64,000 nt of DNA from Temnothorax longispinosus (taxonomy: Eukaryota > Arthropoda > Insecta > Hymenoptera > Formicidae). Position 1 is the first letter of the stretch. The number at the start of each line of letters is the position of its first letter. The notes below the pieces were generated by a model, which did no database searches, was not told the origin of the DNA, and saw only the letters and a list, made by a program, of their open reading frames with translations. Below are positions 13,611 through 25,494 of the stretch, in pieces. The stretch lies in assembly GCF_030848805.1 (NCBI RefSeq), contig NC_092361.1:20915406-20979405 (forward strand), in the 5' to 3' direction. Both the position numbers and the translations under genes were made by a program.

Positions 13611-15428
13611 AAGTTCTTTAGCCTTACGTATCTGTTTGCAACTTTATCTTTATCATATCGTTTTTCCGTTCTATTTAAATGATCGATCGTAAATCAGTAA
13701 TACTTATTATTAATATTACAGCGAACAACCGTTTGTATCGTAACAAGACCGTTGTTGCTCCGCTTTTTTTTTAAGCGTATCTTAAATGCATGGATATCTT
13801 CTTGTTTTATATGTATAGTTTATTTACGAATGAACAATTTTTTTTGTGTGTTTATATATTTATGCGCTCCAGCGTTAATTAGAATATACCACGTCGCCGC
13901 TGCGTGTGTTATCAGTATTAAAAGTTGTGCTGGCTTAAATGTTATTAAAACGCAACTGCTTATGAAATTGAAGGATCTTTTTAAATAGGGTACACACTTT
14001 GTTTCCGATTCGTTTTCGATGAATTGGATAACACGAATGCGATATGTAAAATATCCTCACTCGCGAGCGAGTGAAGAAATTCTCGTACGTTTGTCGTTTA
14101 ACGTAACTTTGCGGGTGTAAAGTGCTTATTAATTATAACGATCGTTAGTTTACTCGATCAGCGTATGTATAGTATTATATATATATATATCTATATTAAA
14201 TATTAATTAGAGTAATTATTGTAAAGATAGTAAAGATATTCGATGGATACCTCCATACACCTGAAAAATTCAATCATAATAACAATATCAAATAATAATT
14301 ACTACCTATTACAGAGTATTATGCGCGAGATTAATTAGACAAAGACATATAGCTCTGGACTAAACTGAAAATTACGCATATTGGTTTTCGGTCGTGCAAT
14401 ATTAAATTATACATTTAGTCTCTACAACGCAGTTTTTATTTTATAATTTGCAGTTGTTACGTTTTTCAACATGTGTAAATGTCAACGGCACGATACATTA
14501 TATATATTTTATCATAATTCATACTGCGATTTAGCTTCTCATTCTAATATTTGCCGTTAGCGGAAATTTGCAAATTCTAGATGATGGGTATTTTGATTAC
14601 AAACCGGAATACCTCGAAATATTGATTGCAATTTATTAATAAATAAAAATGTTAAATGTGAATAAATGGATACATACTGATCGAGACTGAATAGAAAAAT
14701 ATATGATTGAAAAGTGTATAAAGAAAGAGTGTAAAGATAAAAATTGTGCTGTAATATATCTTTTAAAGCGAAAGGTGTATTTGAAAATTGATAAAAATAT
14801 AAATTTTTAATTTTAAAAAAGTAGGTTGTTTTCTGCACGTTTTGAGCTATATAAAAGGACTTTTGCATGTGTATAAATAGATCCATATCTTAAAAAAGAA
14901 TTATAGATACATTCCGCTGGCTGAGTGTATTAGAAGCGGATGTTCAAGAAAAAGAACATTAATCAATTATATAAGAAAAGAGTAAACAAAATATAATTTG
15001 AATATATTATTTTTAGTAATAAGAAATATTTTTTCTTAAATAAGAATAGAAAATTAATTTTTTTTTACATTTTGACTTGTTCCTTGAAAACATTGAATTG
15101 TGTAAGTAAGAAATAGTGAACAAGACAAGAAATAATGAACAGTTAATTCTTAATTCATCTTTTTTGGCTTTATTTTCAACATTCCTATTTTCTGTAAGAA
15201 ATACTTAGAACAGTGGTTCTCAAAACAGATGCGGATACTCTTTGCGATGCTCGATGCTCGCCGCTCGGTCCAAAATCCAAACCTAACCTCACGTCATACG
15301 GTCAATCTAACCTCAACCAGTCGCGTGCGGTCGCAGGTATTTTCTACTCAAGTGCGAGATTGAAGTTCCAGCCCAGCATAAAATAAATGCAATATTTTGT
15401 CACGTGTTTATAATTATATTATGACACT
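13611..15428. other. Intergenic region and TTC27 promoter
   Basis: A+T-rich DNA without coding potential. The last 200 bp before TTC27 become less A+T-rich and contain AACCTAACCTCA at about 15282 and CTAACCTCAACC at about 15308. Such AACCTAACCT-like motifs are often seen near insect housekeeping transcription starts, so this is a plausible core promoter. Confidence 0.4.
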
Positions 15429-17842
15429 ATGGCTCTATGTACAAGCCAAATAGACGACAGCATAGAAATTCAACTTTTACTTAATTTCTCCATAAATAAA
15501 GGTATGTGCTGATTATGTATATTTTTCAGTAAAATCGTAAAATTCAATAACTGTATATATTTAAACTTGAATTTTCTCAATAGTTATTTCTAATTTTAGT
15601 TTCAGATTTGCCACACAATGTACGTAGCATATTAAACGGCCAATACGAAGATACAATAAATAATGAACTTTCCACGTTTATCGAGGCAGTAAGGAACGGC
15701 GATAGCTTAGAAGAAATTATACATAATGGTTTATCCAGCACCCAGGCGCATTTGTCATGGCTGTGTACAGGAATAGCTTCATTATTATACTTTGTCCAAT
15801 GCAATTGGACAGGTCCTCCCATTGACAGTGATATCGATTGGCTGAAAACCAGAAGAGATGAGGCACTGAAACACTTATCTCTGCATGACGGATGTAATAT
15901 AAATGTACGGAAACCAGAGCTTCTTTACCTGGCCAACAAGATATTCTCCAACGTGGATCTGCAGCTTAGATGTAGAAGCTGCGTTTGGTGGCTGCTTAGA
16001 GCTACTCTCTTACATCAGCATGTGTTAGACGAAAACTCAGGGGTGCTGTTCGAGGAAACTGAGAATCTAATAACGAAAATTAATAATCTAAATATATTAG
16101 AGGATCCCCTTTGCGAGCTCTTATTCAATCTGGAAGCTGCTAGATTTTACTTGCACTATAGAAGAACACAGAACTCTGAGAAGCATCTTGAACGTGCGCA
16201 GAGTATAGCGGGCTTAAGATTAAATTTGGAGGGTGCAATGGGAAAGCGTACCAAGTATCAGCGAGAAGAAAAGGCGCAGTTGTACCTCAAAATAGAGATG
16301 GACAGAGATACTTTTCCTTCGATAGATTGCGAAGATATACCGAAATCTTTGAACTTAAATGACGAATTGAGATTGGAGCGCATTGAATTTTCGGAGTATA
16401 AAGAAGATATTAAACTGGGTATGATGGAAGAAGCGATAATTTTGGCAAAATAGTAAGTATAATAGCTCGTATATTTATATAAATTATAGCATTGTAACGT
16501 AGAGAGAGATTTTAATAGTTAACAGTGTTCAGTTGCAGCTGTGTCAACCTAAGCACAAACTCACTGACGAGGAAATTAGACCCTATCTGACTGTAAGCTA
16601 CAATGTTATCATTGCATTTTGTTTTGTTAATGACAAATAATATTAAAAAAATATTTCTTACAGAAAGTTGTGGATAGTACAAAAAATTGGTCGTTAAAGA
16701 TGACTTCTTTGTGCTACCGTTGCTCACTGGAGTCCGATGATAAGAGAACTGTTGAGCGATCCATGATGCAAGCGGAGTCTCTGCTGAATGTGCTGAATGA
16801 TTACAATGCACCTGTCTCAAAAGCACCTGTAGCCAGAAGAATGGATATATTTTTCGCGAGCGGTATGAGACCCGTTTGGACGTTAGAGGAGAAATGGGCT
16901 AACATAATGTTTAGTCTTGGCTTGGTGAAGGGAGCTCTGGAAGTTTTTGCAAAACTGGGATTATGGGAAGAAGTAATTGCCTGTTACAACATGTTAAATT
17001 TGAAGCACAAGGTAATGTACATTTTATATTAAGTGTAATATGATGGAAAAAATTGCATAATTAACTTGCAAATGTTTTCAGGCAGCTGAGATTATTGAGC
17101 AAGAAATATCTAAAAAGCCAACGGCGAAATTATGGTGTCTATTGGGAGATGCAACTGGAGATGTGAGTCATTACGAAACGGCATGGAGATTATCTGAAGA
17201 AAAAAGCAGTAGAGTACAAAAACATTGGGGATTCTATTATTTCGCAAAGAAAGATGTTGGTATTTAAGCCACTTGATCGCCAATGCAAAACTTTTGTTCG
17301 AATCTTAAATGTAATATCTACTTTTCAGTATGCTGAGGCTGTACCACACTTAAAACTGTCGGTCGAATTGAATAATATTCAAGAGCATGTATGGTTTAGA
17401 TTGGGCTATGCAGCGTTACAGATAGAAGATTGGAAGTTAGCCGCTATGGCATATAGACGTTACTGTGCTTTAGAAGACTCTGTACGTATATATACATTTC
17501 TAGTATTGCTATTTTTACAGTTGACACGAATTAAATAAAATTCTTATTCTTATATAAAAATTTTAGACTTTTGAAGCATGGAACAATTTAGCAAAAGCGT
17601 ACATAAAATTGGGAGATAAACCAAGAGCTTGGAAGTCTCTGCAGGATGCTATAAAATGTAATTACGATCGTTGGGAAGTGTGGGACAATCTGATGGTCGT
17701 AAGCATCGATCTAGGACATTTTTCAGAAGTAAGTATCCACATATGACAATTTTTTACAGGGGTTCTTTGTTGAACTGATTTTAAGAGTGCTAACACATTT
17801 TGAATCAATTCAATGAGTTATATTATTTATATAGATACATCT

Positions 17843-17907
<65 letters not shown>

Positions 17908-18527
17908 AATCTTTACATTAAATATTTTATCAATATCTTTAAACAATTTTGATTTATTCACAGGTTATTCGGAGTTATCATCGTATCTTGGACTTGAAAA
18001 ACAACCACTCGGATATCCAAGTTCTTCAAATATTAACAAATGCTATAATAAATAATGTTAATGACGCGGACGGAAATCCAGCGTCTCGTTTGCTTCAAAA
18101 CACTTTGGAATTGTTTGGAAGAATCACTTCCAATACAGTTAATAATCCAGATATCTGGAGAATGTACGCTGAACTTGTTGCATTGAGAAAAACGGACGTT
18201 GACAACGAGAGAGCGGCACAGTATCTCCAGAAAGCGTATCGTTTCATTACTTCAAATCCAAAATGGTGTCGCAACGAAGATACGACTCTAAACGTGCTGG
18301 AATTATGTTGTAACCTGGAGCAAGCATATTTACGTTGTGCCACTGACATCGCGATCGTCAAGAAAAGGAAGATGTTGGGAAGCGCTAAATTATCGCTGCA
18401 AGGAGTCGTGAAAAAGATTAAAGAACAAGCGTGGGATAATGCGGATATCATGAACCAGTTAATGAAAGTTGAAAGGTACTTAGCGACTATAACAAACGAA
18501 TTGGAACAAATAAAACCTACGCAATAA
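15429..18527 (+). CDS. TTC27: Tetratricopeptide repeat protein 27
   Basis: Eight coding exons join in phase: 15429-15501, 15600-16452, 16526-16592, 16664-17011, 17082-17255, 17329-17481, 17567-17728 and 17964-18527. They give 797 residues, close to the roughly 840 of vertebrate TTC27. Recognisable family segments include GKRTKYQ in exon 2, GMRPVWTLEEKWA followed by SLGLVKGALEVF in exon 4, and TPR-type helices such as EHVWFRLGYAAL, AWNNLAKAYIKLGD and RWEVWDNLMVVS in exons 6-7. The start was chosen because only the ATG at 15429 is in frame with the exon 1/2 junction (phase 1). Three AG acceptors cluster before exon 3; only the one at 16525 keeps the frame open. TPR proteins are scaffolds; yeast Emw1, the relative, is linked to cell-wall and Golgi function, and no catalytic role is known. 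The 3' end of the last exon is duplicated at 21549. Confidence 0.93.
17850..17907. repeat. (CT)n microsatellite in TTC27 intron 7
   Basis: An uninterrupted CT dinucleotide run of nearly 60 bp lies between exons 7 and 8. It acts as an extended polypyrimidine stretch but sits about 60 bp before the acceptor. Confidence 0.95.
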
Positions 18528-19013
18528 GGATATTGTTTACTTGTATCGATATTTTTTGCATTTGAAGAATTCTTCCTGTACAAAACTTTATGAAATCAAT
18601 TATATGATTGATTCCATTAAAACACTTTTACAACGAACAGAACAGATGCATTTTTAAATCCTATTCGTACACGTTATGTACAATTAGTTATTGTAATTAG
18701 TTATTGTCGATAGAATAATGTTACATACATCAGAAACGATATAATATAAAAAGACTTTCTTTTACATTTTCTATGTATATTTTAAATTCAGATTCTTAAG
18801 TTTAAAAATTTGGAGACACACCTGCTGTATTAATTTCATAAAATTTAATAAATAAATTTCTAAAGATTTAAATTGTTTGTCTTTCGAACATTATGCCTAT
18901 AAGATAATGTATTAATGTACTATCTTATATCTCGAAAGAATAAGAATATATCGCGTATATTCTAATTTTCAATAACATTCAAAATTGAAAGTGTGACAAG
19001 ACTTTTGACGACA

Positions 19014-19135
19014 TTTATGTCCATTTCTAACAATGTAGATTAACTTTAATCTCTTGGTTCAACTTACTTTTCCAATTCTTAAAACTAGAAAAAAGTAAGT
19101 CTTAAATCGTTGGTAAAAATATGGGTAGGAAGCTA
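19014..19135. mobile_element. MITE-like inverted-repeat element, copy B
   Basis: Starts TGTCCATTTCTAACAATG and continues with GATTAACTTTAATCTC. The right half is eroded, ending AAATCGTTGGTAAAAATATGG. It belongs to the same family as the elements at 8571 and 41405-41691, and it was copied with the segmental duplication to about 22109. Confidence 0.5.
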
Positions 19136-19299
19136 GGAATCACATATCGTTCCGAAGCGTGAATATGTACACACGCGGTCATTAATGCACTGATAAAGAA
19201 ATTGCCTTCTCATCTGAGAGAGTGCATGGGGTAGATTCTATAAGTACGTGAATTACGTGAATGCCAGGTCATTTATCGTGTCTGTTTGGTCTATTTACC

Positions 19300-19394
19300 G
19301 TAGTTGTGCTACGGCTCGAAACTGGCTATTACGAACGCGAATATCGCATTCTTATCGAGTTTATAAATTTTACAGATATCATCGTACTATCACA
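19300..19394 (+). promoter_or_regulatory. Probable noncoding first exon and promoter of SDR copy 1
   Basis: The sequence ends at a strong donor, ATCACA then GTAAGT (19395), upstream of the SDR coding exons, and the same donor is conserved in the second unit at 22550. It contains no usable start codon in frame with the SDR. The transcription start itself is not determinable from sequence. Confidence 0.4.
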
Positions 19395-19736
19395 GTAAGT
19401 ATTCATATATTTGTTAAAACATAAACATGGCATCGTTTTACATTACTCAAAACGATATTCATGTTTTAGTTATGCTTGCAAATACATATAAGGCCCAAAT
19501 GTAATATTATTAGCTGCAATAACATTAGATTTGGATTTGCAACATTATTATTGGGTTTGTTTTCTATTGTTGAACTAACTGCACTAGCTCAGAGTTTATC
19601 TTCTTTCTTCCAATGTGGAGTAAAAGGAATTAACTCTGAAATGGTACAGCCAGTTCAGCAATAGAAAACAGATCCATTGTCTTAAACCAGGTGACAACGA
19701 ATGATACATGTTGAAGAACATTGTTTATTTTGTCAG

Positions 19737-20701
19737 ATGTCCTTCGCGGGGAAAATTGTCCTGATAACAGGGGCTAGTTCAGGAATTGGAGCCGCTACTG
19801 CTATCCACCTGGCTCAGCTTGGTGCATCGCTATCGATAAGTGGACGCAATAAGCAGAATTTACACAAGGTAGCCGAGCAGTGCGGCAAGTCCAAGCCATT
19901 TATCGTAACGGGAGAGCTGACTAACGAGAACGACGTGAAAAATATCATCGACTCGACGATCAAGCACTACGGCAAATTAGATGTTTTAGTTAACAATGCT
20001 GGAGTTCTGGAATTTGGTAGTATAGAGACCACAAGCTTGGAACAGTACGACAAGTATGTAATATATGTATATAATAATAATATGCCGATAAAGAGCGAAT
20101 ATGTATGCACTGATAAAGAAATTGCCTATTTTGAGAAAACATTGTTATCATGTAAATGTATGTTTTCAGCGTTTTCAACGTAAACGTTCGCTCGGTCTAC
20201 CAATTGACAGCGCTGGCAGTCCCGCATTTAATCAAGACGAAAGGCAACATCGTTAACGTTTCCAGTGTATCGGGACTACGATCTTTCTCGGGTATTCTGG
20301 CATACGGCATGAGTAAGGCTGCCGTCGATCAACTTACGCGTTGCGTTGCTTTGGAATTGGCACCAAAACAGGTGCGTGTAAATAATTATCTTTTTTTGTT
20401 CAAGCTTAATATTTTTAAATGTTATTTTGCTTCATGTTATCTTTTTAAATTGCACTAGGTACGTGTGAATGCTGTGAATCCTGGTGTTGTAATAACAAAT
20501 CTCTATAAGAGTGTTGAAATGAGCGAAGAGCAGCTTAAGAGCTTTTTCGACCACAGTAAAGAGACGCATGCTCTCGGAAGAATCGGCGATGTTTCGGAAG
20601 TCGCAAAGACCATTGCGTTTTTAGCAAGCGACGATGCTAGTTTCATAACAGGGGCGACATTATCTGTGGACGGTGGTAAACATGCCATGTGTCCCGTTTA
20701 A
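19737..20701 (+). CDS. Short-chain dehydrogenase/reductase, copy 1 (FabG-like classical SDR)
   Basis: Three coding exons, 19737-20053, 20170-20371 and 20459-20701, give 253 residues, typical for classical SDRs. The NAD(P)-binding motif TGASSGIG lies near residues 12-19, NNAG near residue 90, the catalytic Ser in NVSSVSG, and the YGMSK active-site motif 13 residues later. VNPGVV and a C-terminal VDGG follow. The enzyme should reduce or oxidise a carbonyl/hydroxyl group with NAD(P)H, but substrate cannot be inferred. I chose the ATG that directly follows the TTTTGTCAG acceptor; an in-frame ATG 36 nt upstream (MIHVEEH...) is conserved in both copies and would be used if the acceptor at 19690 is chosen. 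It differs from copy 2 at 17 positions by eye, with all catalytic residues kept in both. Confidence 0.9.
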
Positions 20702-21548
20702 AAATCTTATCTCGTTTTTATAAATAATATGGTACATTTTTTATACATATAGATTACATATTATATACATCATATATGTATATAAAGCTTTGAAAAGCTA
20801 TATATATATAATATTTGTGTTCTACTCTGCTAAAATAGTCCCAAGAGAACTTTGTGAAAAAATATTCCAGATTTATATATGTATATATCGTAATAGTTAT
20901 ATTTGCTACGTTATTTTTATTAAAACATATTTATACGTTTGTTCCTAGCAAAAACAGAAAATAGAATAAAAATATAGCACAGCTACGGTACAAGTAGTTT
21001 GTCGTTGTAAGAAAAATGCAACAACTGAGCTTTGATGTCTCCAATTTTATAACGCACATTTTGTAGAAAAAGATGAGAGAATTTTACATGAAAGTAGGGA
21101 AATTTAAGTCTCAAAAGTAAATAGACCAACATATGTATATGTACATGTATGGTATGTACAAAATAAATGAGTAGGACATTTATTTAATTAAGCCGAGAAA
21201 TGTTCTACTTGAAAATTTAATATTGATAAAAATTCCTAATTATATATCATATGTTTATAAATATTATATTTTTAGTATGAAAATATTGACGAATTTAACT
21301 TAACTGGACATCCAGTTGAACCTGTAAACTAATCATTTAGTTTTTAACTTGCCAAAAAAAATGGCAGTGTTAATAACGATTCACGTTATAACAGAGACAT
21401 AACATATCGTGTATATGATATATACAGTAATGCAATATAGATTGACGTAAGAAATATTTCTATGGTACAATTTATAGCTATATTGCAACTTGTTATCCGT
21501 AGGATGATAACACTGACAACAAATATAGATCATACATGATATACGGAT

Positions 21549-21623
21549 ATGACGAACCAATTAATGAAAGTTGAAAAGTACTTAGCCACTATAACAAACG
21601 AATTGGAACAAATAAAACCATAA
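21549..21623 (+). pseudogene. TTC27 3'-end relic
   Basis: Twenty-four codons plus a stop (NQLMKVEKYLATITNELEQ and following residues) repeat the C-terminus of TTC27, with single-residue changes and a stop two residues earlier. No upstream TTC27 exon accompanies it, so it is a fragment carried by the segmental duplication. It marks the left breakpoint of the duplication inside the TTC27 terminal exon. Confidence 0.92.
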
Positions 21624-22108
21624 TAAATAAGATATCGCTTACTTGTATCGATATTTTTTGTATTTGAAAAATTCGTCCTGTACAAAACTTTATGAAATAA
21701 ATTATGATTGATTCCATTAAAACAGTTTTACAACGAACAGAACAGATGCATTTTTAAATTCTATTTATATACGTTATGTATGTACAATTAGTTATTGTAA
21801 TGAGTTATTGTCGATATAATAATGCTGCATACATCAGAAACGATAATATAAAAAGACTTTCTTACATTTTCTACGTATATTTTAAATTCAGTTCCTTAAG
21901 TCGTCTAAAAATTTTGAGAAACACCTGCTGTATTGATTTCATAAAATTTAATAAATAAATTTCTAAAGATTTAAATTGTTTGTCTTTCAAACATATGCCT
22001 ATAAGATGATATATTAATGTACTACCTTATATCTCGAAAGAATGAGAACATCGCGTATATTCTAATTTTCAATAACATTCAAAATTGAAAGTGTGACAAG
22101 ACTTTTGG

Positions 22109-22330
22109 CGACATTTATGTCCATTTCTAACAATGTAGATTAACTTTAATCTCTCGGTTCAACTTATTTTTTATTTTTTTTTTCAATTCTTAAAACTAGG
22201 AAATCTTCTTTGTCTTATTTATGGCTCACATATTTCCTTCTCGGATAGCATCGGCCATTATTCTTAAAACTATAGGAAAAAATAATTAGTCTTAAAAATT
22301 AATTGTCGTTGGTAAAAATGAGTAGGAAGC
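22109..22330. mobile_element. MITE-like inverted-repeat element, copy C
   Basis: This is the counterpart of copy B in the second duplication unit: TGTCCATTTCTAACAATG, then GATTAACTTTAATCTCTCGG. Compared with copy B it carries about 90 extra bases in the middle (22200-22290), so it was altered after the duplication. Confidence 0.5.
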
Positions 22331-22994
22331 TATAATAGGCATCATATATCGTTCCGAAGTGTGAAATAATATGTACAAGAAGAGTGGGGTAGATTCCACA
22401 TAAGTATCACGTGAATCACGTGAATGCCAGGTCATTTATCGTGTCTGTTTACCGCTGCGCTACGGCAGTACGGCTACGACTTGAAACCGGCTATCAGGAA
22501 CCGATCTTATCAAGTTTACAAATTTTGCGGATATCATCGTACTATCACAGTAAGTAATCATATATTTGTTAAAACATAAATGTGGCATCGTTTTACACAA
22601 CTCAAAACGATATTCATGTTTTAGTTTTCTATACCTATCTCTTCTTGTTTTTCTCCCAAAAACCTAACCCATTTTCAAAAAGAAATATATATTTCTGCCA
22701 AATATAAGCTAAATTAAGCTTGCTAATGCAAGGCTAAGGCTAAGGCAAGGCTAATGTAATATCATTAGCTGTAATAATAACATTAGATTTGGATTTGCAA
22801 CATTATTATTGGATCTGTTTTCTATTGTTGAACTAACTGCACCAGCTCAGAGTCTATCTTTTTCCTTCCAATGTAGAGTAAAAAAATTAATCTCTGAACT
22901 GGTATAGCCAGTTCAGCAATAGAAAACAGTTCCATTGGCTTAAGCCAGGTGACAATGGATGATACATGCTGAAGAACATTGTTTATTTTGTCAG

Positions 22995-23979
22995 ATGTCC
23001 TTCGCGGGGAAAGTTGTCCTGATAACAGGAGCCAGTTCGGGAATTGGAGCCGCTACTGCTATCCACCTGGCTCAGCTTGGTGCATCGCTATCGATAAGTG
23101 GACGCAATAAGCAGAATTTAGACAAAATAGCCGAGCAGTGCGGCAAGTCCAAGCCATTTATCGTAACGGGAGAGCTAACTAACGAGAACGACGTGAAAAA
23201 TATCATCGACTCGACGATCAAGCACTACGGCAAATTAGATGTTCTAGTTAACAACGCTGGAGTTCTGGAAACTGGTAGTATAGAGACCACAAGCTTGGAA
23301 CAGTACGACAAGTATGTATATATAATATAATGATATGTCGATAGAGGCAGAGAGGTTTCTCTTTGATAGAAGGAATATGTACTGATAAAGAAATTGCCTA
23401 TTTTGAGAAAACATTCTTATCATGTAAATGTATATGTTTTCAGCGTTTTCAACGTAAACGTTCGCTCGGTCTACCAATTGACAGCGCTGGCAGTGCCGCA
23501 TTTAATCAAGACGAAAGGCAACATCGTTAACGTTTCCAGTGTAACGGGACTACGATCTTTCCCGGGTGCTCTGGCATACTGCATGAGTAAGGCGGCCGTC
23601 GATCAACTTACGCGTTGCGTTGCTTTAGAATTGGCATCAAAACAGGTGCGTGTAAATGACTATCTTTTTTTGTTCAGGCTTAATATTTTTAAACATTATT
23701 TCGCTTCATATTTGTTATCTTTTTAAATTGCACTAGATACGTGTGAATGCTGTGAATCCTGGTGTTGTAATAACAAATCTCCATAAGAGTAGTGGAATGA
23801 GCGAGGAGCAGCTTAAGAGCTTTTTCGACCACAGTAAAGAGACGCATGCTCTCGGAAGAACCGGCGATGTTTCGGAAGTCGCAAAGACCATTGCGTTTTT
23901 AGCAAGCGACGATGCTAGTTTCATTACAGGGGCGACATTACCTGTGGACGGTGGTAGACATGCCATGTGTCCTCGTTAA
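22995..23979 (+). CDS. Short-chain dehydrogenase/reductase, copy 2 (FabG-like classical SDR)
   Basis: Exons 22995-23311, 23444-23645 and 23737-23979 have exactly the lengths of copy 1 (317, 202 and 243 nt) and give 253 residues. TGASSGIG, NNAG, the catalytic Ser in NVSSVTG and the Tyr-Lys pair in YCMSK are all intact, so this is a functional-looking paralogue. Changes are clustered around the active site and the end of the protein: SFPGALAYCM against SFSGILAYGM, LHKSSGM against LYKSVEM, and a CPR against CPV terminus. This could alter substrate preference. Promoter, noncoding exon (donor at 22550) and 3' flank were duplicated too, so both copies probably started with the same expression pattern. 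Confidence 0.9.
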
Positions 23980-25494
23980 AAATCTTGTCTGGTTCTTATA
24001 AATAATATGGTATATTTTTTATACATATAGATTATACATCATATGTATCATATGTGCTTTAAAAAGCTTTATATTCTCTGTTAAAACAGTTGTAAGAAAA
24101 TACACTTTGTGAAAAAATATTCCAGATTTATATATGTATCTATATATCGTAATTGTTATATTTGCTACGTTATTTTTATTAAAACATACTTATACGTTTT
24201 TGTTCCTAGTAAAAAGAGAAAATAAAATAAAAATATAACACAGCTACAGTACAAGTAATAGTTTGTCGTTGTAAAAAAAATGCACCAAGTTAACTTTAAT
24301 ATCTCCAATTTTATAATGCACATTTTGTAGAAAAAGATGAGAGAATTTTATATTAAAGTAGAGAAATTTAAGTCTCGAAAGTAAATAGACCAACATATGT
24401 GTATGGCATAAGGTAAATGAGTAGGACATTTATTTAATTAAGCCGAGAAATTTTCTACTTGAAAATTTAATTGATAAAAATTCCTAATTATATATCATAT
24501 GTTTATAAATATATTTTCACTATGAAAATATATTGACAAATTTAACTTAACTAGACATCCAGTTGAACATGTAAACTAATAATTTAGTTTTTATCTTGCC
24601 AAAGAAAATGGCAGTGTTAATAACGATTCACGTTATAACAGAAACATAACATATCGCGTGTAACATGATATGTACAGTAACGCAATATAGATTGAAGTAG
24701 GAAATATTTCTATGGTACAATTTACAGCTATATTGCAACTTGTCATCCGTAGGATAATAATTTACATTGAAGGATGATAACACTGACAACAAGTATAGAT
24801 CATACATGATATACATATAACGTATATATACAACGATAACTTTTCTTACAAGAGTAATATGTAATATATTCATCACATGCGATATGTCGCAGGTAAACTA
24901 TTGCATTTTGGCTGAAATGTATATTAAAAATAATCAATTATATGTAATTTGTTAAAATGTGATTTTTTTAAAGAAACGCTTAATGCTAACAATGTATCTT
25001 CTTTTTACGTAGGAAAAATCTCGATCTAGAGATTCTATTACAACACTACACAACATAATTGTCTTTCTTTAATAAAAACAGCAACAAAATTTCCGCTAAG
25101 AAATTATTTATCTAAGAGTAACTAACATTCTCTTTCATTATATCTATCCTTAATAGTATATTTTCTCATACATATACAAAAAATAGGAAGCCACAAACGT
25201 GGCTAGTATGAAATCTCTATAGGACACTTCTTTGCATTGCATTAATAATACAAAAAGAAATATAAGTCTATTTCTACAGTCGAAGGTACAACATCCTATC
25301 ACCGACTCTCCTCGAATCTCATTCAATAATATATGGCTTTGAAATATTCAACATGTCAGAGACGATTATCACAACGATTTGTCCTACTGGAATTATGCAC
25401 ACAGTTTAAAGCAGACGTGTAAAAAGATCTCTTTTTATATCCGCTTTCGCATCTGCAGATAAGTTTGTCCGAATAACGATTAAGAATAAATATT
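23980..25494. other. End of duplication unit 2 and convergent 3' region
   Basis: The first 840 bp are duplicated 3' flank of the SDR gene. The rest is A+T-rich DNA between two convergent genes, holding the 3' UTR of the minus-strand TMEM86 gene. No coding sequence was seen. Confidence 0.6.

Larger units (their letters stand above)
18443..21546. repeat. Segmental tandem duplication, unit 1
   Basis: Sequence from within the last TTC27 exon (GGATAT at 18443) through the first SDR gene and its 3' flank recurs, in the same orientation, from about 21545. Shared blocks include the TTC27 C-terminal codons, the TTC27 3' UTR, the inverted-repeat element near 19020, the SDR noncoding exon, all SDR coding exons, and 3' flank ending CATGATATAC. 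Unit 1 ends where unit 2 begins, so the copies are directly adjacent, with a short GGATAT match at the junction. Confidence 0.9.
21545..24815. repeat. Segmental tandem duplication, unit 2
   Basis: Unit 2 repeats unit 1 from the TTC27 tail to the CATGATATAC block, which is found at about 21540 in unit 1 and 24815 in unit 2. It is about 170 bp longer because of small insertions, notably in the inverted-repeat element (22190-22300) and in the intron before the coding exons (22630-22750). Coding exons are the best conserved parts, consistent with selection on both genes. Confidence 0.88.

Noticed and set aside
15240..15330. CCTAACC-like motifs considered as a telomere-type (TTAGG) array
   Set aside because: Only isolated, irregular copies; not a tandem array.
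15570..15822. Minus-strand frame across TTC27 exon 2
   Set aside because: Shadow of the real plus-strand exon.
17290..17310. GTTCGAATC considered as a tRNA B box
   Set aside because: No A box or cloverleaf around it; it lies in a TTC27 intron. Similar B-box-like matches at 51391 and 54459 also fail to fold.
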